DNA of 64,000 bases from Muscardinus avellanarius (GCA_963383645.1 OY726565.1:35011529-35075528); one strand, 5' to 3'; positions 44,083 through 56,001 are shown, counted from the first letter of the stretch. The notes: generated from the sequence alone by a model not told the origin. Made by a program: numbers and translations.

Positions 44083-44220
44083 ACATAAATACATATACAT
44101 ACACATACATAAATACACATATATATGCGTATGTATATATACACATATATTAAATGCATATATAAATATTATTATATATGTATAAAAGCAAAAATATTCT
44201 GTTAGCACCTGATATAAATA
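44045..44220. repeat. (TA)n and diverged (TACATA)n array
   Basis: Pure TA at 44045-44079 followed by interrupted TA/CA repeats to about 44180. Confidence 0.9.
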
Positions 44221-44554
44221 TGTAATATATAAAAGAATGACATACACAAAACTCCTCCCCAAATATTTCTTTTTAATTCAAGTAAAATTTCTTTTAAACA
44301 ACTATAAGGGAATAAAACTGTACTATCTAAACAGAAGTATATATCTAGTACAATAAATACAATTGGTATTTTAAGATATTTTAAAAATAATTCCATTCAC
44401 ATAAAGGCCTATTTACATAGTTATTTCTATTTATTCCATGATTTATAGTATTTCTACATGGCCATTTGTATTTAAGTAGCAATGGTGAGTAAGAAAACAA
44501 CTGGTTCAAGTATGTATACCTATTTATATTGCAAATACATGATTTCTTTTGTTT
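44221..44554. other. AT-rich non-coding DNA
   Basis: No feature recognised. Confidence 0.5.
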
Positions 44555-44632
44555 TAGCAGTACTGGGAATTAAACTAATGGTCTTGCACATGCTAAACAA
44601 ACACTCTATCACTGAATTATACCTCCAGTCTC
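44555..44632 (-). mobile_element. Solitary ID-type SINE
   Basis: Reversed ID with the full tRNA-like head: 'agtactgggaattaaactaa', 'cttgcacatgctaaacaaac', 'ctatcactgaattatacctc'. No B1 half. It keeps the 'catgctaaacaaacactc' segment that the fused SINEs have lost, so it belongs to the ancestral ID lineage. Confidence 0.72.
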
Positions 44633-44794
44633 CCCAAAAATGTTTTATTTAAGGTACTACCAGGTGCAGTATAAGAATTAAAACCCAGGATACCCTTCAT
44701 TCTACTAAAAGAAATTTTGGTGTAAAGTTTAAGAATTATAATATTTTTTTCTGCAACTTTGTAGCAACTAGTCCTTGGATAAATGATTATAATT

Positions 44795-44950
44795 GCTAAA
44801 CTCATTTTATCTCCTGAAATGGCAAAGTAATGGATTCTAGGGTTATTGTGAAATATAGAGAGGATGGAATATATAAAATGCTGAGCTCCCATGCCCGGTT
44901 TGTGATAAGCACTCAATATGTGTGTTATCATTGTCATTGTCATTATATGT
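44795..44950 (+). mobile_element. MIR relic
   Basis: 'ctaaactcattttatctcct', 'tagggttattgtgaaatata' and 'gataagcactcaatatgtgt' follow the MIR 3' half. Confidence 0.65.
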
Positions 44951-45439
44951 GAAGAAACTGAAATAACTTTTCACTTCAATTTTATGTCATTTTGGCTAGG
45001 ATGATCATGAATTTTATATCATTGTTATTTGATATAATTTAGTTTAGTATCATCCCAAATTGGAATACATGTATTTCCTTCTATACATTTTGTCTATGTA
45101 GTACATATCTGTGAAGAGTTGTGTTACTGTTTGAGTTTTCTCAGAGTGAATCAGAAAATGCAATGACATCTGGATTGTCAGAAACGTGGCTTTTAGGAGA
45201 ACTGCAGTTTCATTACTGGTTAACGCTGAGTACTTCTGGCAAAAGGGGACGAGGAGCAAAGGTATTCATGAGGGGAGTTCAAACAACTCATTCACTCTAG
45301 TCAAAGTGTAATTTCTTCAAAGGAGCCATGTCTATTTTTATAAGCAGTTCTCCAAAAAAGCTGTCATATAAGGATGTGGAAGGTCTTTCTACCCCTCATG
45401 AGAAAAAGCTTTCCTCTACCTTCTACTTCTTTTTAAGTT
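44951..45439. other. Unique non-coding DNA
   Basis: No feature recognised. Confidence 0.5.
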
Positions 45440-45740
45440 TTGCCCTTACAGGAGGAAGAAATATGCTCAGATGGATCATGTAGTTTCCCCAGGGCCATGT
45501 TTTTATATGCTCCACTTCTTCCAGCTAGCCTACCCCCTATTGTTTCCACCACCTCCCAATAATGCTATGAAATTAGAGCTCAGTGGATTAATGCACTGAG
45601 GAAGCCAGAGCCTTCATGTTTTGATCAATTCCTCAAAGCCCCACATCTGAGCATTGCTCAATTGGAAACCAAGCCCTTATCACATGACCTTTTTGGGGCC
45701 AACCCAGACTAATCAGGCTATATCTCTACTATTAAGAGAT
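45440..45740 (+). mobile_element. MaLR-type LTR, 3' part
   Basis: 'tttccaccacctcccaataa', 'gctcagtggattaatgcact', 'gccttcatgttttgatcaat', 'caaagccccacatctgagca', 'ttggaaaccaagcccttatc' follow the 3' half of MaLR LTRs. Confidence 0.6.
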
Positions 45741-48700
45741 ACTCTCTCTATTAACAAGTAAAACTATGCCATTTTTTCAGCAGCTGGAAGTCTGGTCCAG
45801 TCTCATATATCAAGTTTCATTACCCATGCAGTGCATGTTTTCTCTTCTTTAGTTTAGGCTGGACTCAGGTTTTAAGGTCTGCAGTAAGATGAGGTATACA
45901 GCCTGTTTTGTTTCACTACTTACTCTGATCCTTTTCTTCTTTCCCCTATTCATTGCCTCTAGCTCTTCTGAGGTTGGAAAGGTAGAAAATGGGTGAGAGG
46001 TAAAGGAAGCAAACGGTGTATACATTGCTAGGTGATTTGAAGTTTTTCTTGACTGTTAAAATCCTCTTAACTGGGGCAGGTACAATTTCTGACTTTCTCC
46101 TGTGGAGCATTTTTATGGGTTGTTCAATTGGTAGATCTCTGCTGCAGGTAATCCCTCCATTTCTTGAGACCCTTTACAGAGATTCATTCTATTGGACATT
46201 CCATTAGACATGTTGGGATCACTCTGAAGATAACCTGCTTCTCCAGCTGTAGCTTTTTGGTGGGCTTATGTCTGGTTCATGGGAAATAAATACCTTGCTG
46301 GTTAGTAGTGGAAGTGAAGCTTATTCCCATTACACTGTGAGCTCTCTTTTTTCCTCTAGTCTTCAGGGGAATGTTAGACATTTCTTTCTTTTTTCTTCTT
46401 CAGAGACAAAGACAGGGTTTATTTAGGAAAGTGGAGGATATGTGTTCAAGGTAGAATGCAGGTCATCTCAAGAGGGAGAGAGTCAATTCTAGACATTTCT
46501 AGGTGACAATCAGTCACAAAACTGGGTTCCTGAAACTAGATTTCCATGTGGTTCTTTAAATGTGCTATCTCTAGTTTTGAGTATAAAAACATAGCACCTT
46601 CCTCTGTTGTTAGAAGACAGATGACTCATGGTGGATGATAGTCAAGGACTTCCAGATTGGTTCTCAGTATATTACTATGTCTTTCATAAGTGATATCTCA
46701 CTGATTATTCTATAAAAACCCTAAGACAACAGAAAATGCCAAATGTAATAGCTTAGTACATTTTTATATAGATACATTCTACGTGGTTACTTAATGGACT
46801 ATTCCTTTATCAAACTTGAACTCTTAAATTTGGACATGGCCCAGTCCTCCAGAGGAATTTTCTGCTCTAATCTTCATCTGATTCTCAAGAAATAGAAATG
46901 AAACCAAAATGGTGATAGTGATATATATTTAGAAATCAATAAGGGCAACTGCTTTTTGCTAGTTTATTAAAAAGAGCTTGAAGTCTTAATAGTGGAGATT
47001 AACACATCTATAGGTTAGCTCTCTAGCATATTTTTCAAGCTACATAGTTTAACTTAAGCTGTACATATGGTATAATTGATAAAATAGTTCCTTGCTTCTA
47101 GGCTTCGTTAATTGTCCCATGTTGCAAGTATTTGCATAAGAGAGGTTCTTGGGGCTATAGGAAAATAGATGCTCTAACAATTATTTAATAAATTAATAGT
47201 TGAAAATGTAAAAATTTACAAGCTGAGAAAATAATTTATTAATTCAGGTATTTCCAGAGCTGGTAAGAAGTAATTTATCAAATCTCGATTCAAGAAGAAT
47301 TCACATCTTTCCTCCCAAACAGTGCCTGAACAATCTAATTGGGAATAGTTTTTAAATAAATATTGTTATTAGTGTGCTAAGGGTATATTTCAGAAAGCAT
47401 AGTTATAATCATGATTAGTTTAGAAAATTCAAGATAGGAGCCTACATTTATTAGCTGATCATTTTCCTTCAAGATGCTCTTCCTCTTAAGGGAGAAGCAC
47501 TTCACTTTGTAGTTTTATCTGAGTTCTTTCCTCAGGTCATGTCATAAAAGAATATTTAATAGGCTTTATGGTTCTGGCCTTCTGAGTTATCCCACAGTTT
47601 CAGAGTCACAAAATAACCTGAAATGTTTTTTTTCTTATTTATATCTTTTGGGGAATGATGGATAAATGTACAGACTCTAGGTGTGGGTTGCCTTAAAAAA
47701 GTAAACAGTGCCTTTTCTTTTTTCTTTTCTATCCCTAGCATTTCTGAGTAGTCATGTAATTGTCAGGAATTTTTACTTACAGAAAAGGTACAGGTCATTC
47801 ACAAAAGGTTGAAATGACTCCCTGAAGAGTCTAAGATCAGGAGATGAGAAGAACTTCTTGAAGTCAAAATGTTTGGGTTGTTCCCACTTAGTGTAATTTC
47901 AGATATATGGACATCCATTTGAGAGGGCCAGTGCTTCATGGACTGTAATGCTTGATGCTACTGCTCTTGTTATTGTTATTGTTGCTTGAGAAAATAATGT
48001 CTTGACAATTTTAGGGCACATAGGTATCGGAGACAGGTGAATGAAAATAGATTAATTCTGTATGATGACTTTCATTGCAATACTATTGAGGAGAGACTTG
48101 TAGCTATCTAGGATGATTGGTTATTATGATTGTTTTCTGGATATATTTGAGGAGAAATAAATTTCCAACCCTTGTTTGGATCCAAGTTTAGACATGTCCC
48201 TAACTGAGAGTTAATTTTCCGGTAATATGTGGGGTGATGCATATCCTGGGGAAGCAGTTCTCTGAAGGAGCATTAAGTCACATTTAGGAAGTTGTTTCCA
48301 TTTTTCAGTTGGCCCATGCACAATAGTTCAAGTCTCATTTGTCTGGATTGAAATTGGAGACACCTTTCTGGAAACCAGCATAGTGTGATGACTGTGATAA
48401 TACTGTGGTAATTACTGTGGTAATCCATTAGGAAATGGATGCTCTTTGAGATAATCCTGTGGAAAACAGAACTAATGGAAATAGAAAGGCAATACCAGGG
48501 GCAAAAAGGAATACATGTGAGTAACAAACAAAACATTAATTAATAGTGAATTCAGTATTTACCAAGTGTCTATTATGCATTTGGTACTATATTGGATACT
48601 GTCCTAGGTGCTGAAAATATAATGTGTGTATGTATGTATATGATGGGAATATAAAAACAAACAAAACCACTGTATAAAGAGCTTTTCTTCTTCATGTTAT

Positions 48701-50220
48701 CTTTTACCTATCTGACATTTCAGGTTGGTGTTTCTCACTTTCTACTTATTGTCCTTGTTACCAAGAGAATTAAGTAGTTTGCATAACGTGGTGATAGAAG
48801 TATTCCAAATCTGTGTATTTTGGGGTGGAGAGAGTTTGGATTTCTGGGTTATATGAAACTAGCCATTTTGAAGATAACTTTAAGTAAAAAAAATTTAGCT
48901 TTTGAACAAACATTTCAAAGAGATTTTACCAGCTTAAAATGAATAGGAACAGGTGAATGGAAAATTAGACTAAGGTGGTAATGCAGAATTGGCTTTGAAT
49001 TTCTCATTAATTAAGAGTTCTCAGTGACCTGGTTGTTCTAATTACTTTGGCTGGGAACTATGATCATTAGTGAAATGAAATATGTAGCTCTATCATTTTC
49101 TTTAAAAACTCCAGTGAAACTTAGGGTAGTGTCTGGAAGAATCAATGCTATGATTACCTCCTAACTACAGGAGACTTAGTAGGACTGAGCCTCAACTCTC
49201 GGATTCTTTAATTTCTTGCAGATGAATTTACTACATCCATTTGGAGCTTTGATTTCTTAGCCATGAGAAGGACTAATATGTCATTAGTACACTATTGGTG
49301 ATAGGATATTTAAAAAGGTCTTTTAGGATGGTCAGTTATTTATTTTGGTTATCAGTAGCTTTGACTTGTCAGAGTGTTTCACATGTTTATACTGAAAATA
49401 ATTAATACTTTAAAAAAACTGATGGGAGAATATTTTTTATTTTTAAAAATTTTCTTTGTAGTCCAAATGGCCTAAGGTGGAGGGGATTTGATGTTTCAAG
49501 CTTTTTATGTCTTTCTTTCCCCACACCTGTGTCTTCATGCTCACTGGGCAGGTGCAGAGTCATGACTGCTTCTCACCCTTTTTTTTCGCCTTTTTCTATA
49601 AGAGGAAAGAGGAAGTTGGTTAGTGCATAGGGAAGTCTTCTTTGGATACTGTGGCATGATAGGAAACAGGGATTTACAGATTTTTTTCCCTTTCTGCAAG
49701 TCAGTTTTTCTATAGATAAAACTTAGCTAAAATATTGCTTCTTTTTAGTGTTTATGAAGTTTAATGCTATTTACGTCTTGGGGAAATACTTTACAATTCT
49801 TTAAATAAAGTGATAATATTTAAAATAATGTCACTGTTAATGCTGTACACTAAAACAGCTATTTACTTGTACTAATATTTTCATGTTACATTTCATGATT
49901 AAAGTTTTAATGAGTTTATTTAAAAGATAAAAATAGAGAAGACAGTTACAGCCCCATGCCATTCAGGAGTGGCATGGCGGGGGGGGGGGGTTGTTTCGGA
50001 TGAATTGACCCCAAAATTCATTTTTTAGTGACACTATAGAGCCAGAAAATTAAAATGTGCACCACAAAAGATTACTAGCAGTATCTCAATAAGGTGGTTA
50101 GGAGAGGTTTGAATTCTGGAATAGTTTTATATTAAAAATTTCATTAATGAGCATAATGTGGTTTGTGTTTCTGTAAGTATACATATATGCTTTAAAACCT
50201 ATGTACATTTTCAAAAATAA
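45741..50220. other. Long unique non-coding block
   Basis: About 4.5 kb without SINE, young L1 or microsatellite, the cleanest stretch of the window. A short L2-like fragment lies at 48550-48625 ('taccaagtgtctattatgca'). No open frame exceeds 90 codons and no exon with plausible splice borders and coding bias stands out. Likely intron or intergenic. Confidence 0.5.
49954..49990. repeat. Stem-loop next to a G12 run
   Basis: CCATGCCA (49954-49961) pairs with TGGCATGG (49970-49977) around an 8-nt loop. It is followed by C and 12 consecutive G (49979-49990). Confidence 0.85.
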
Positions 50221-50392
50221 TTTTTTTAAATTTTTTATATTTTTTTATTGGTGCACTGTATTCATACATCATAGTGGGATACAAACTTTTGTAGACATAC
50301 ATGCACACATCGCCCAGTCAGCCCCCACCCAATACCCACCCAATTCCCTCCCCATCCCTCCCTCCCATGCTTGGCTTAGTGGTTGACATCTA
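50221..50392 (-). mobile_element. L1 3' end
   Basis: T-rich start, 'ttattggtgcactgtattca', 'catgcacacatcgcccagtc', 'catccctccctcccatgctt', the reverse of the L1 3' UTR. Closely related to the segment at 20395-20540. Confidence 0.82.
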
Positions 50393-50569
50393 GTATTATA
50401 GCAATTTATCCAAAATTAAAAATGATAATCTCACATAACAGTTTCATTTGTCTGATACCAAGCTTTTGATGACTTAAAGATAACATTTAAATATTTTTTT
50501 TTACTTTCTTTCTTACCAGAGAATATTTTTTTTCTATTTTTTTTAGGTGAAACTATCATATATTTATAT

Positions 50570-51290
50570 ATTTATTTTTCAGAAAAAAACTCTATCCTAA
50601 TATGGAATATGGACTCTAGATACCCAAAATGATCTTGAAAAAGAACAAAGCTAGAAGATATATATTTTCTGATTTCAAACCATATAAAGCTACAATAATT
50701 GAAACAGTGTACTAATATTCTAAAGGCAGATATATAAACCATTGGAGTTAAATAAAAGCCTAGAGCTAAATTCTTCCCTATATTGTCAAGTTATTTTTGA
50801 CAAGGTTTCCACGAACATTTGGTGGTAGAAATAATAATATTTTAACTAAATATTGTTGAAACATAATAATTACATAAAAATAATAAAGTTGACCCTTACC
50901 TAATCCCATATACAAATATTAACTCAAAATAGATAAAAGATCTAAATATAAATCTTAAGACTATAAACTTTTAGGAGAAAATCTGGGTCATAAAACCTCA
51001 CAACACTGAAATTGGCAGTAATTTCTTGGATATAATTTCAATGGCACAGGCAACAGAAGAGTATACAAACTCCCTAAAAAATAAAAAAAAAAATATTGTA
51101 TATCCAAAGACAATGTAAACAGAGTTAACAGTTACTAATAGAATTGGATAAATATTTCCAAATGCTATATCTGAAGGTATATTAATATTCCAACTAGAAA
51201 TCCTAAAAATTAACAACAATAAAGGCAAACAATACCATTTAGAGATAGGTAAAAGACTAACATAAGTAATGAATCTCCACAGATAACCAA
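50570..51290 (+). mobile_element. Old L1 ORF2 3'-region relic
   Basis: Sense ORF2 text in order: 'gaaaaagaacaaagctagaa', 'gatttcaaaccatataaagc', 'tataaaccattggagttaaa', 'tattaactcaaaatagataa', 'caatggcacaggcaacagaa', 'gtttgg..' lost. Reading frame destroyed by stops and indels. It ends abruptly at about 51290 against the oppositely oriented L1. Confidence 0.75.
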
Positions 51291-52795
51291 TCTTAGTTGA
51301 CTGTTGGATGGAAACTCTTGTTTCTATGGTTCTGGTGTGTGTTACCTATTTCTTCTTTGTAGTTAATCTCTTTGAGTATTTTCTCTAGTGCTGGTTTTGA
51401 AGACAAAATTTCCTTCAGTTTCTGTTTGTCATGGAAGCTTCTTATTTCTCCATCTAATTTGATAAAAAGTTTTGCTGGGTAGGAAATTTTTGGCTGGAAG
51501 TTGTTTTCTTTCAGAGTTTGGAATATGTTACTCCAAGCCCTTCTGGCTCTCATGACTTGGTTTGGGAAGTCTGTAATGATTCTAATTGGTTTGCCTCTGA
51601 GTGTCACTTGGCCCTTTGCTTTTGTTGCCTTTAAGATTCTCTGCTTGGCTTCCACATTGGTCATTTTGACAATTATGTGGCGTGGGAATCCTCTTCTCCG
51701 ATCCTATCTAAAGGGAGTTCTATAAGTTTCCTGGACCTGTGTATCGACCTCTTGCTCTATGTCTGGAAAATTTTCTGCTATTACTTCCTTGAAGAGATTG
51801 TTGATCCCTTTGGTTTCACTTTCTTTTCCCTCCTCTATTCCAATTATTCTTAGGTTAGCTCTCTTAAAATGGGCCCATATTTCTTCAATATCAGATTCCT
51901 GCTGTCGGATATTTTTTCCTAGATTAGAAACTATGCGTTCATTTTTGGAATGGTCATCTTCTAAGAGCGAGATTCTGTTCTCCATGTGGTCTAATCAGTT
52001 GTTTGTGCTTTGAATTGAGGCCTTTACTTCATTAATTGCATCCTTTATCTCTTTTTGGCTCTCTCTGAGTTCTTTTCGAAGCACCTCTATTATTTCTACA
52101 GTCATTTTCCTGATTTTATCTTCTAGAAATCTCTGATTTTCTGTTTTATCGGGTTCTGATGTTGTGGGGTTGTGGGCATTTATTGCTCCAGTGTTATTCC
52201 TCTTTCCCATGATTTCGGAAGTTTGTGCCTTCTCTGGGTTCTTCCCTTGGGTCACTATGACTTCGCTTAAGGTGCTCTGGATCTCGAGTCAGTAGTATCT
52301 CAGATCCCACTACTCCTTTACTGGGTTGTATCACAGAGTCTCCGACCCAGAGAGTCGATAGAGGCTGCTTTAGACTGTGGGGGGTGCCAGGTTGCACGTT
52401 CTCCTATGGTGTGATATCTCTGCCACCGCCCCTCCCCCACTGGGTCAAGTCCCAGGGAGTACAGTACTGGGATTTCTCCTCTGTGGCCCGCAATTTGACT
52501 CACTGTTCTTGAGTACGCAGATGTAGCTGTACTGGATTCGATGAATTCTCTGCTGCTGCCGCCGGTGGCAATATGGCGCCGCTGCCACGCCCTCGGCCGT
52601 GAGGCCGGTGTATCTCCTCTGTGGCTCTGAGCTTTGTTTTGAGTCCCCTTCCTCTCTGCAGCCTGGTGATTTTTTTGTTTCTGGTGATGGTGTTTTCTGG
52701 CTATGAAAGGAGCTGATTTTGTGGTAATGGAGATTGGTTGTTAGCGGGGCTCTTAAGCCCCGCTTTTCTCGGTCACCATCTTCCCAGAAGTCCTC
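51291..52795 (-). mobile_element. 5'-complete L1 lacking ORF2 and 3' end
   Basis: Minus-strand L1. The 5' end near 52795 reads 'tctgggaagatggtgaccga' in its own sense, followed by a GC-rich 5' UTR of about 585 bp with 'gcggcgccatattgccaccg'. ORF1 follows and the element stops at or just after the ORF1 stop (51293), with no ORF2, no 3' UTR and no poly(A). Normal L1 loss is from the 5' end, so this is the reverse of the usual pattern. No flanking duplication was found. Confidence 0.85.
51293..52210 (-). pseudogene. L1 ORF1 (RNA-binding protein) with two nonsense codons
   Basis: ORF1p is the RNA-binding trimeric chaperone of the L1 RNP. The frame from ATG at 52210 to TAA at 51293 spans about 305 codons, near the normal length for mammalian ORF1p. 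A single frame is kept throughout, without frameshift. It is broken by TGA at about 51995-51997 and TAG at about 51704-51706. The N-terminal third is charged and heptad-like (coiled coil, about residues 40-110). The middle has the conserved RRM-domain segment 'ANLRIIGIEEG', and the C-terminal domain has 'RARRAWSNIFQTLKENNFQP' and 'YPAKLFIKLDGEIRSFHDKQ'. The upstream in-frame ATG at 52255 lies in the 5' UTR and I prefer 52210. Non-functional as read. Confidence 0.88.
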
Positions 52796-53109
52796 AAAAA
52801 TAATTTTATTAGATCTTTAATGTATGCTTATTAGAGCCATAATTACGTATTATAATATTATCTTCCACTTATATCTTTTTTAAGCCTCTATAATATGTCT
52901 GAGTACAGATCACATGTTTATATAGATACAGTAAATGTGGAGATAGTATGGTCACTATGATCAAATGATAGTTCTAGTGTGCAGGCCTCAGGAAGTGCAC
53001 CATCAATACAGTGTAGTCATTCTAAGACTAGAATATATTAACCGTCCTTCCGGAAAAGCAGGACTTAAGGAATGAGGTTAGGGAACTTCTATGTTGTTGA
53101 GGCAATATA
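52796..53109. other. Non-coding DNA
   Basis: No feature recognised. Confidence 0.5.
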
Positions 53110-53260
53110 AATTAGATAAAGGGACTCATCCTAGAGACCTGGATTCCCAGCTCAGCTTTACTACTAACTTCCTCTGTAAACTAATGAAAGTCAACTGTCC
53201 ATGCTGAGCCTTGGTGTTGTCATCAATCAAGTGAATGGATTGAATTAGGTGCCCACTAAG
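53110..53260 (+). mobile_element. MIR relic
   Basis: 'ctggattcccagctcagctt', 'actaacttcctctgtaaact', 'ctgagccttggtgttgtcat' follow the MIR core. Confidence 0.6.
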
Positions 53261-53437
53261 ATGCTTCCAGTGAGTGAGCCAATATGATCCCATCTCTTTT
53301 CAGGATTTGGTTTTTATGTCTGTGAAATTATTATTACCCAAATGCAAATCAAGGTAAATGCACATTTAAGAGATTCACTAGACTCAGGTTTGGTAGTTGA
53401 CTTAATAATATTCCACGTGCTGCAACTTTTGTCTATT

Positions 53438-53670
53438 TTTTTTTTTTTTTTGTGCTGTACTGGGGATGGAACCCAGGGGCAATGGAACCCAGGGGCATTC
53501 TACCTCCGAGCTACACCCCTGGTACTATTTTTAGTCTTTATATTTTTTGAAGCTGGGTCTCAGTGAATTGCAAAGGGCCTCGCTAAGTAGCTGAGGCCGT
53601 CCACGAACCGCATTCCTTCTGTCTCAGCCACCTGAAGGCTGGAATGACAAGCGTGAGCCACCACACCTGA
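53438..53670 (-). mobile_element. B1-ID SINE with internal duplication and exact target-site duplication
   Basis: caacttttgtctatt at 53423-53437 and 53671-53685, identical over 15 bp. The reversed ID half carries a direct repeat of 'atggaacccaggggca' (53466-53481 and 53482-53497). Reversed B1 ends 'ccaccacacctgac'. Confidence 0.94.
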
Positions 53671-53685
53671 CAACTTTTGTCTATT

Positions 53686-55034
53686 GACGTAAGAAGATCT
53701 TCACAGGTTGAGCATTCAGAGCAGCTGCAAACTTAGTAATGTGTTTCTCCAGGCACTGGTTCAGGAATTCTGGTGATTTTGGGCAGTTCATCTTGACTAT
53801 GGGAAGAAGTAACTATACATTTAGAAGCTTTTTTAAAAAAAGTTGCTCTTTTTTTAAGTAGAAAGGAGATATAGTCAAAACAGCAATGCAAAAATATTCT
53901 CCAATGTGGTTCAATAAACATATATCCAGCTTCTATTAATGGCCTATAACCTCTTATTTATAAAATGAAATCCAAAGATCTCTACAAAACCTGAATTCAG
54001 TTAACAGCAAAACCTCACCTGGATAGGTATAAAGCTAGATGCATATTTTATTTATGCTAGGCAGTGTGAATGCTAATTTCTTCACAAAGGGAAGTGCAAT
54101 GTACTAGTTTTGTTTTTGATTCTGTTTTACAGCACCACCCAGCACCCATGGGCCTGTAATATTGTTTAAATCTTTGAAAAATTCCAAATTCCAAAGCTTA
54201 TTTGGTCCTGAGGATAAAGGGGGTTTTGAGACTTTTGTGAGGGTGAGGGTGGGAGAATGGCCCGAGGGAAACTGAGTGAAATTCAGAGGTAAATAGGACA
54301 AGGTCATTGTCCTCCAAGAGTCCCCAGAGAAGTGTGGATGAAGTTTAAGAGCAGGAGCAGCAGTGATTTCTACTGGCATTTCAGGGCTTATCACAGACGA
54401 GGAGATATTAATATTGTGTCCCAAAGGATAGTCGGTGTCTCGCAGGAAAAGCCATTCTAAACAAAGAGAAGAGAGGCATACGCATTCACGGCATATTGTA
54501 GGTTCCACAGCTTCTCCGTGATTGACAGGCCATGGAGAGGATGTTACAGGGCAGACTGCCTGAGACTTTGATTATTATTAAGTAATAATCTTGCATGCTG
54601 TTCTAATAACCATCCATTGATTCGCACTTAGGTTGCGTTTCCCAGAGGCAAACCTTGAGAAGAGTATTTATGTGTGAATGTGTTAAGAAAGCACATCAGG
54701 GAAGACCTATAAAGGAGTGAGGGGGCAATCAGGAAAGGGAAAGGCAAGAGGCCAAGGGGAGCTTGCTTTCTAGGCAGTTTCGGAGGTGGTTTTGCCTTTT
54801 CCCTGTAGGTGGCGCAAGAGAGTTAGTGGCTGGCTGAGGGTCATGGGGAATGTGGTGGGTTGGTGATGTCCATTTCCAGGCACTCCAGCATTTCCACTGG
54901 GTCGCTTTAGTGGCAAGTGGGAATGCTGGCTGCAAGGTGGGTGAAGGGATGGTGTTCTAAAATGGTCAATGGAAACCCAGTAGGAAAGGGCAGGACACCC
55001 ATGTTTTCTGTCTCAATCTCATTCTGTGAACTTA
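53686..55034. other. Unique non-coding DNA
   Basis: No gene. 54625-54900 ('cccagaggcaaaccttgaga') recalls an old interspersed repeat I cannot name. A minus open frame at 54104-54508 (134 codons) has no family resemblance. Confidence 0.45.
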
Positions 55035-55200
55035 TTGCATCTCAGGCTTTGAACTGCATAAACCCAGTTTTCATCTCACTTAATTCTCATAACAATTCCA
55101 CAAGGGAGGGAGTATTTTTCCATGTTACAGGTAAGAATTCTCAAGCTTGAGGGTACTTGGCTAGCTAAAGAGTGGAGGGCTGCACTTAGAATCAAGCTTT
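55035..55200 (-). mobile_element. MIR relic
   Basis: Reversed MIR: 'tctcacttaattctcataac', 'ttccatgttacaggtaagaa', 'gggtacttggctagctaaag'. Confidence 0.6.
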
Positions 55201-55812
55201 TTTTGGCCCCAGGAGTGGACAACAGGATTCCCTGAATTCTCAGGGCTCCTCACTCACCACACTTTTTACCTGAGAAATTGCCTTGTGTATCTCTTTTACA
55301 TACTGCAGTTTTGTGAGCACTTTCTCTGAAAGAATTAAGCTGAAGTTTAAAAAGTTCCCAAACTGCCACAAATAATAAGGAACCATTGAAAGTTTTTAAG
55401 ATAAAAGAATCATGATGAAACACTTCAGAGAAACCACTCTCTCTTTTATTGTTTGGATTTTTCTTTCACTTGATGTATTTAATGGCTCCTGAATAAGATC
55501 CTCATAATACAATAAAGCAGAACATTTTCTCTTACTAAAGTTTGGCCTGATTAAGAATATAGCTAAATGAGAACTAATCTTTAATTTCTTGGGGCTGTGT
55601 TTTGCTTTTAATTTGGAACTCCTTCAGAACATTTTAGAAACCAAGTTTGTAGTGGTCAATAAATGAAAAAATGAATTGATAATCATGTTTAATTTTTGAA
55701 AGTTCTGAACCATGTCCAGTCCACAGAATTAGTCAACATGTTTTTTTTAATTTTTTTTGTAGTTTTAAAGCTAGATAATCAAGAGTTCTCCCCACCAAAT
55801 TGTGAGTACAGA
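55201..55812. other. Unique non-coding DNA
   Basis: No feature recognised. Confidence 0.5.
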
Positions 55813-55813
55813 G

Positions 55814-55905
55814 GCCTGGGGATGTAGATTAGTGTTAGGGCACTTGCTTAGCATGCATAAGGCCCTGGGTTTGGTTCCCTAGTACTGCAGAGCAGTTGTG
55901 TGCAT

Positions 55906-55951
<46 letters not shown>
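55814..55951 (+). mobile_element. Solitary ID SINE with (AC)n tail
   Basis: tRNA-like ID head: 'aggcctggggatgtagatta', 'gcacttgcttagcatgcata', 'ctgggtttggttccctagta', then (AC)n at 55908-55951. It retains the 'cttagcatgcataagg' segment of classical ID elements. Confidence 0.82.
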
Positions 55952-55953
<2 letters not shown>

Positions 55954-56001
55954 AAAGTGGTTAGGTTTTTCGATATACATTTGTATATAAAAAGTACTAA
56001 G

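Noticed and set aside
52560..52620. Relation between the L1 5' UTR and the VNTR of the composite
   Set aside because: A shared stretch of about 14 bp ('caccggcc..tcacgg', with a gap) exists in reverse orientation. It is too short in GC-rich DNA to be evidence of descent.
55814..55893. tRNA-like gene
   Set aside because: It is an ID SINE. The tRNA resemblance is ancestral and the cloverleaf is not maintained.
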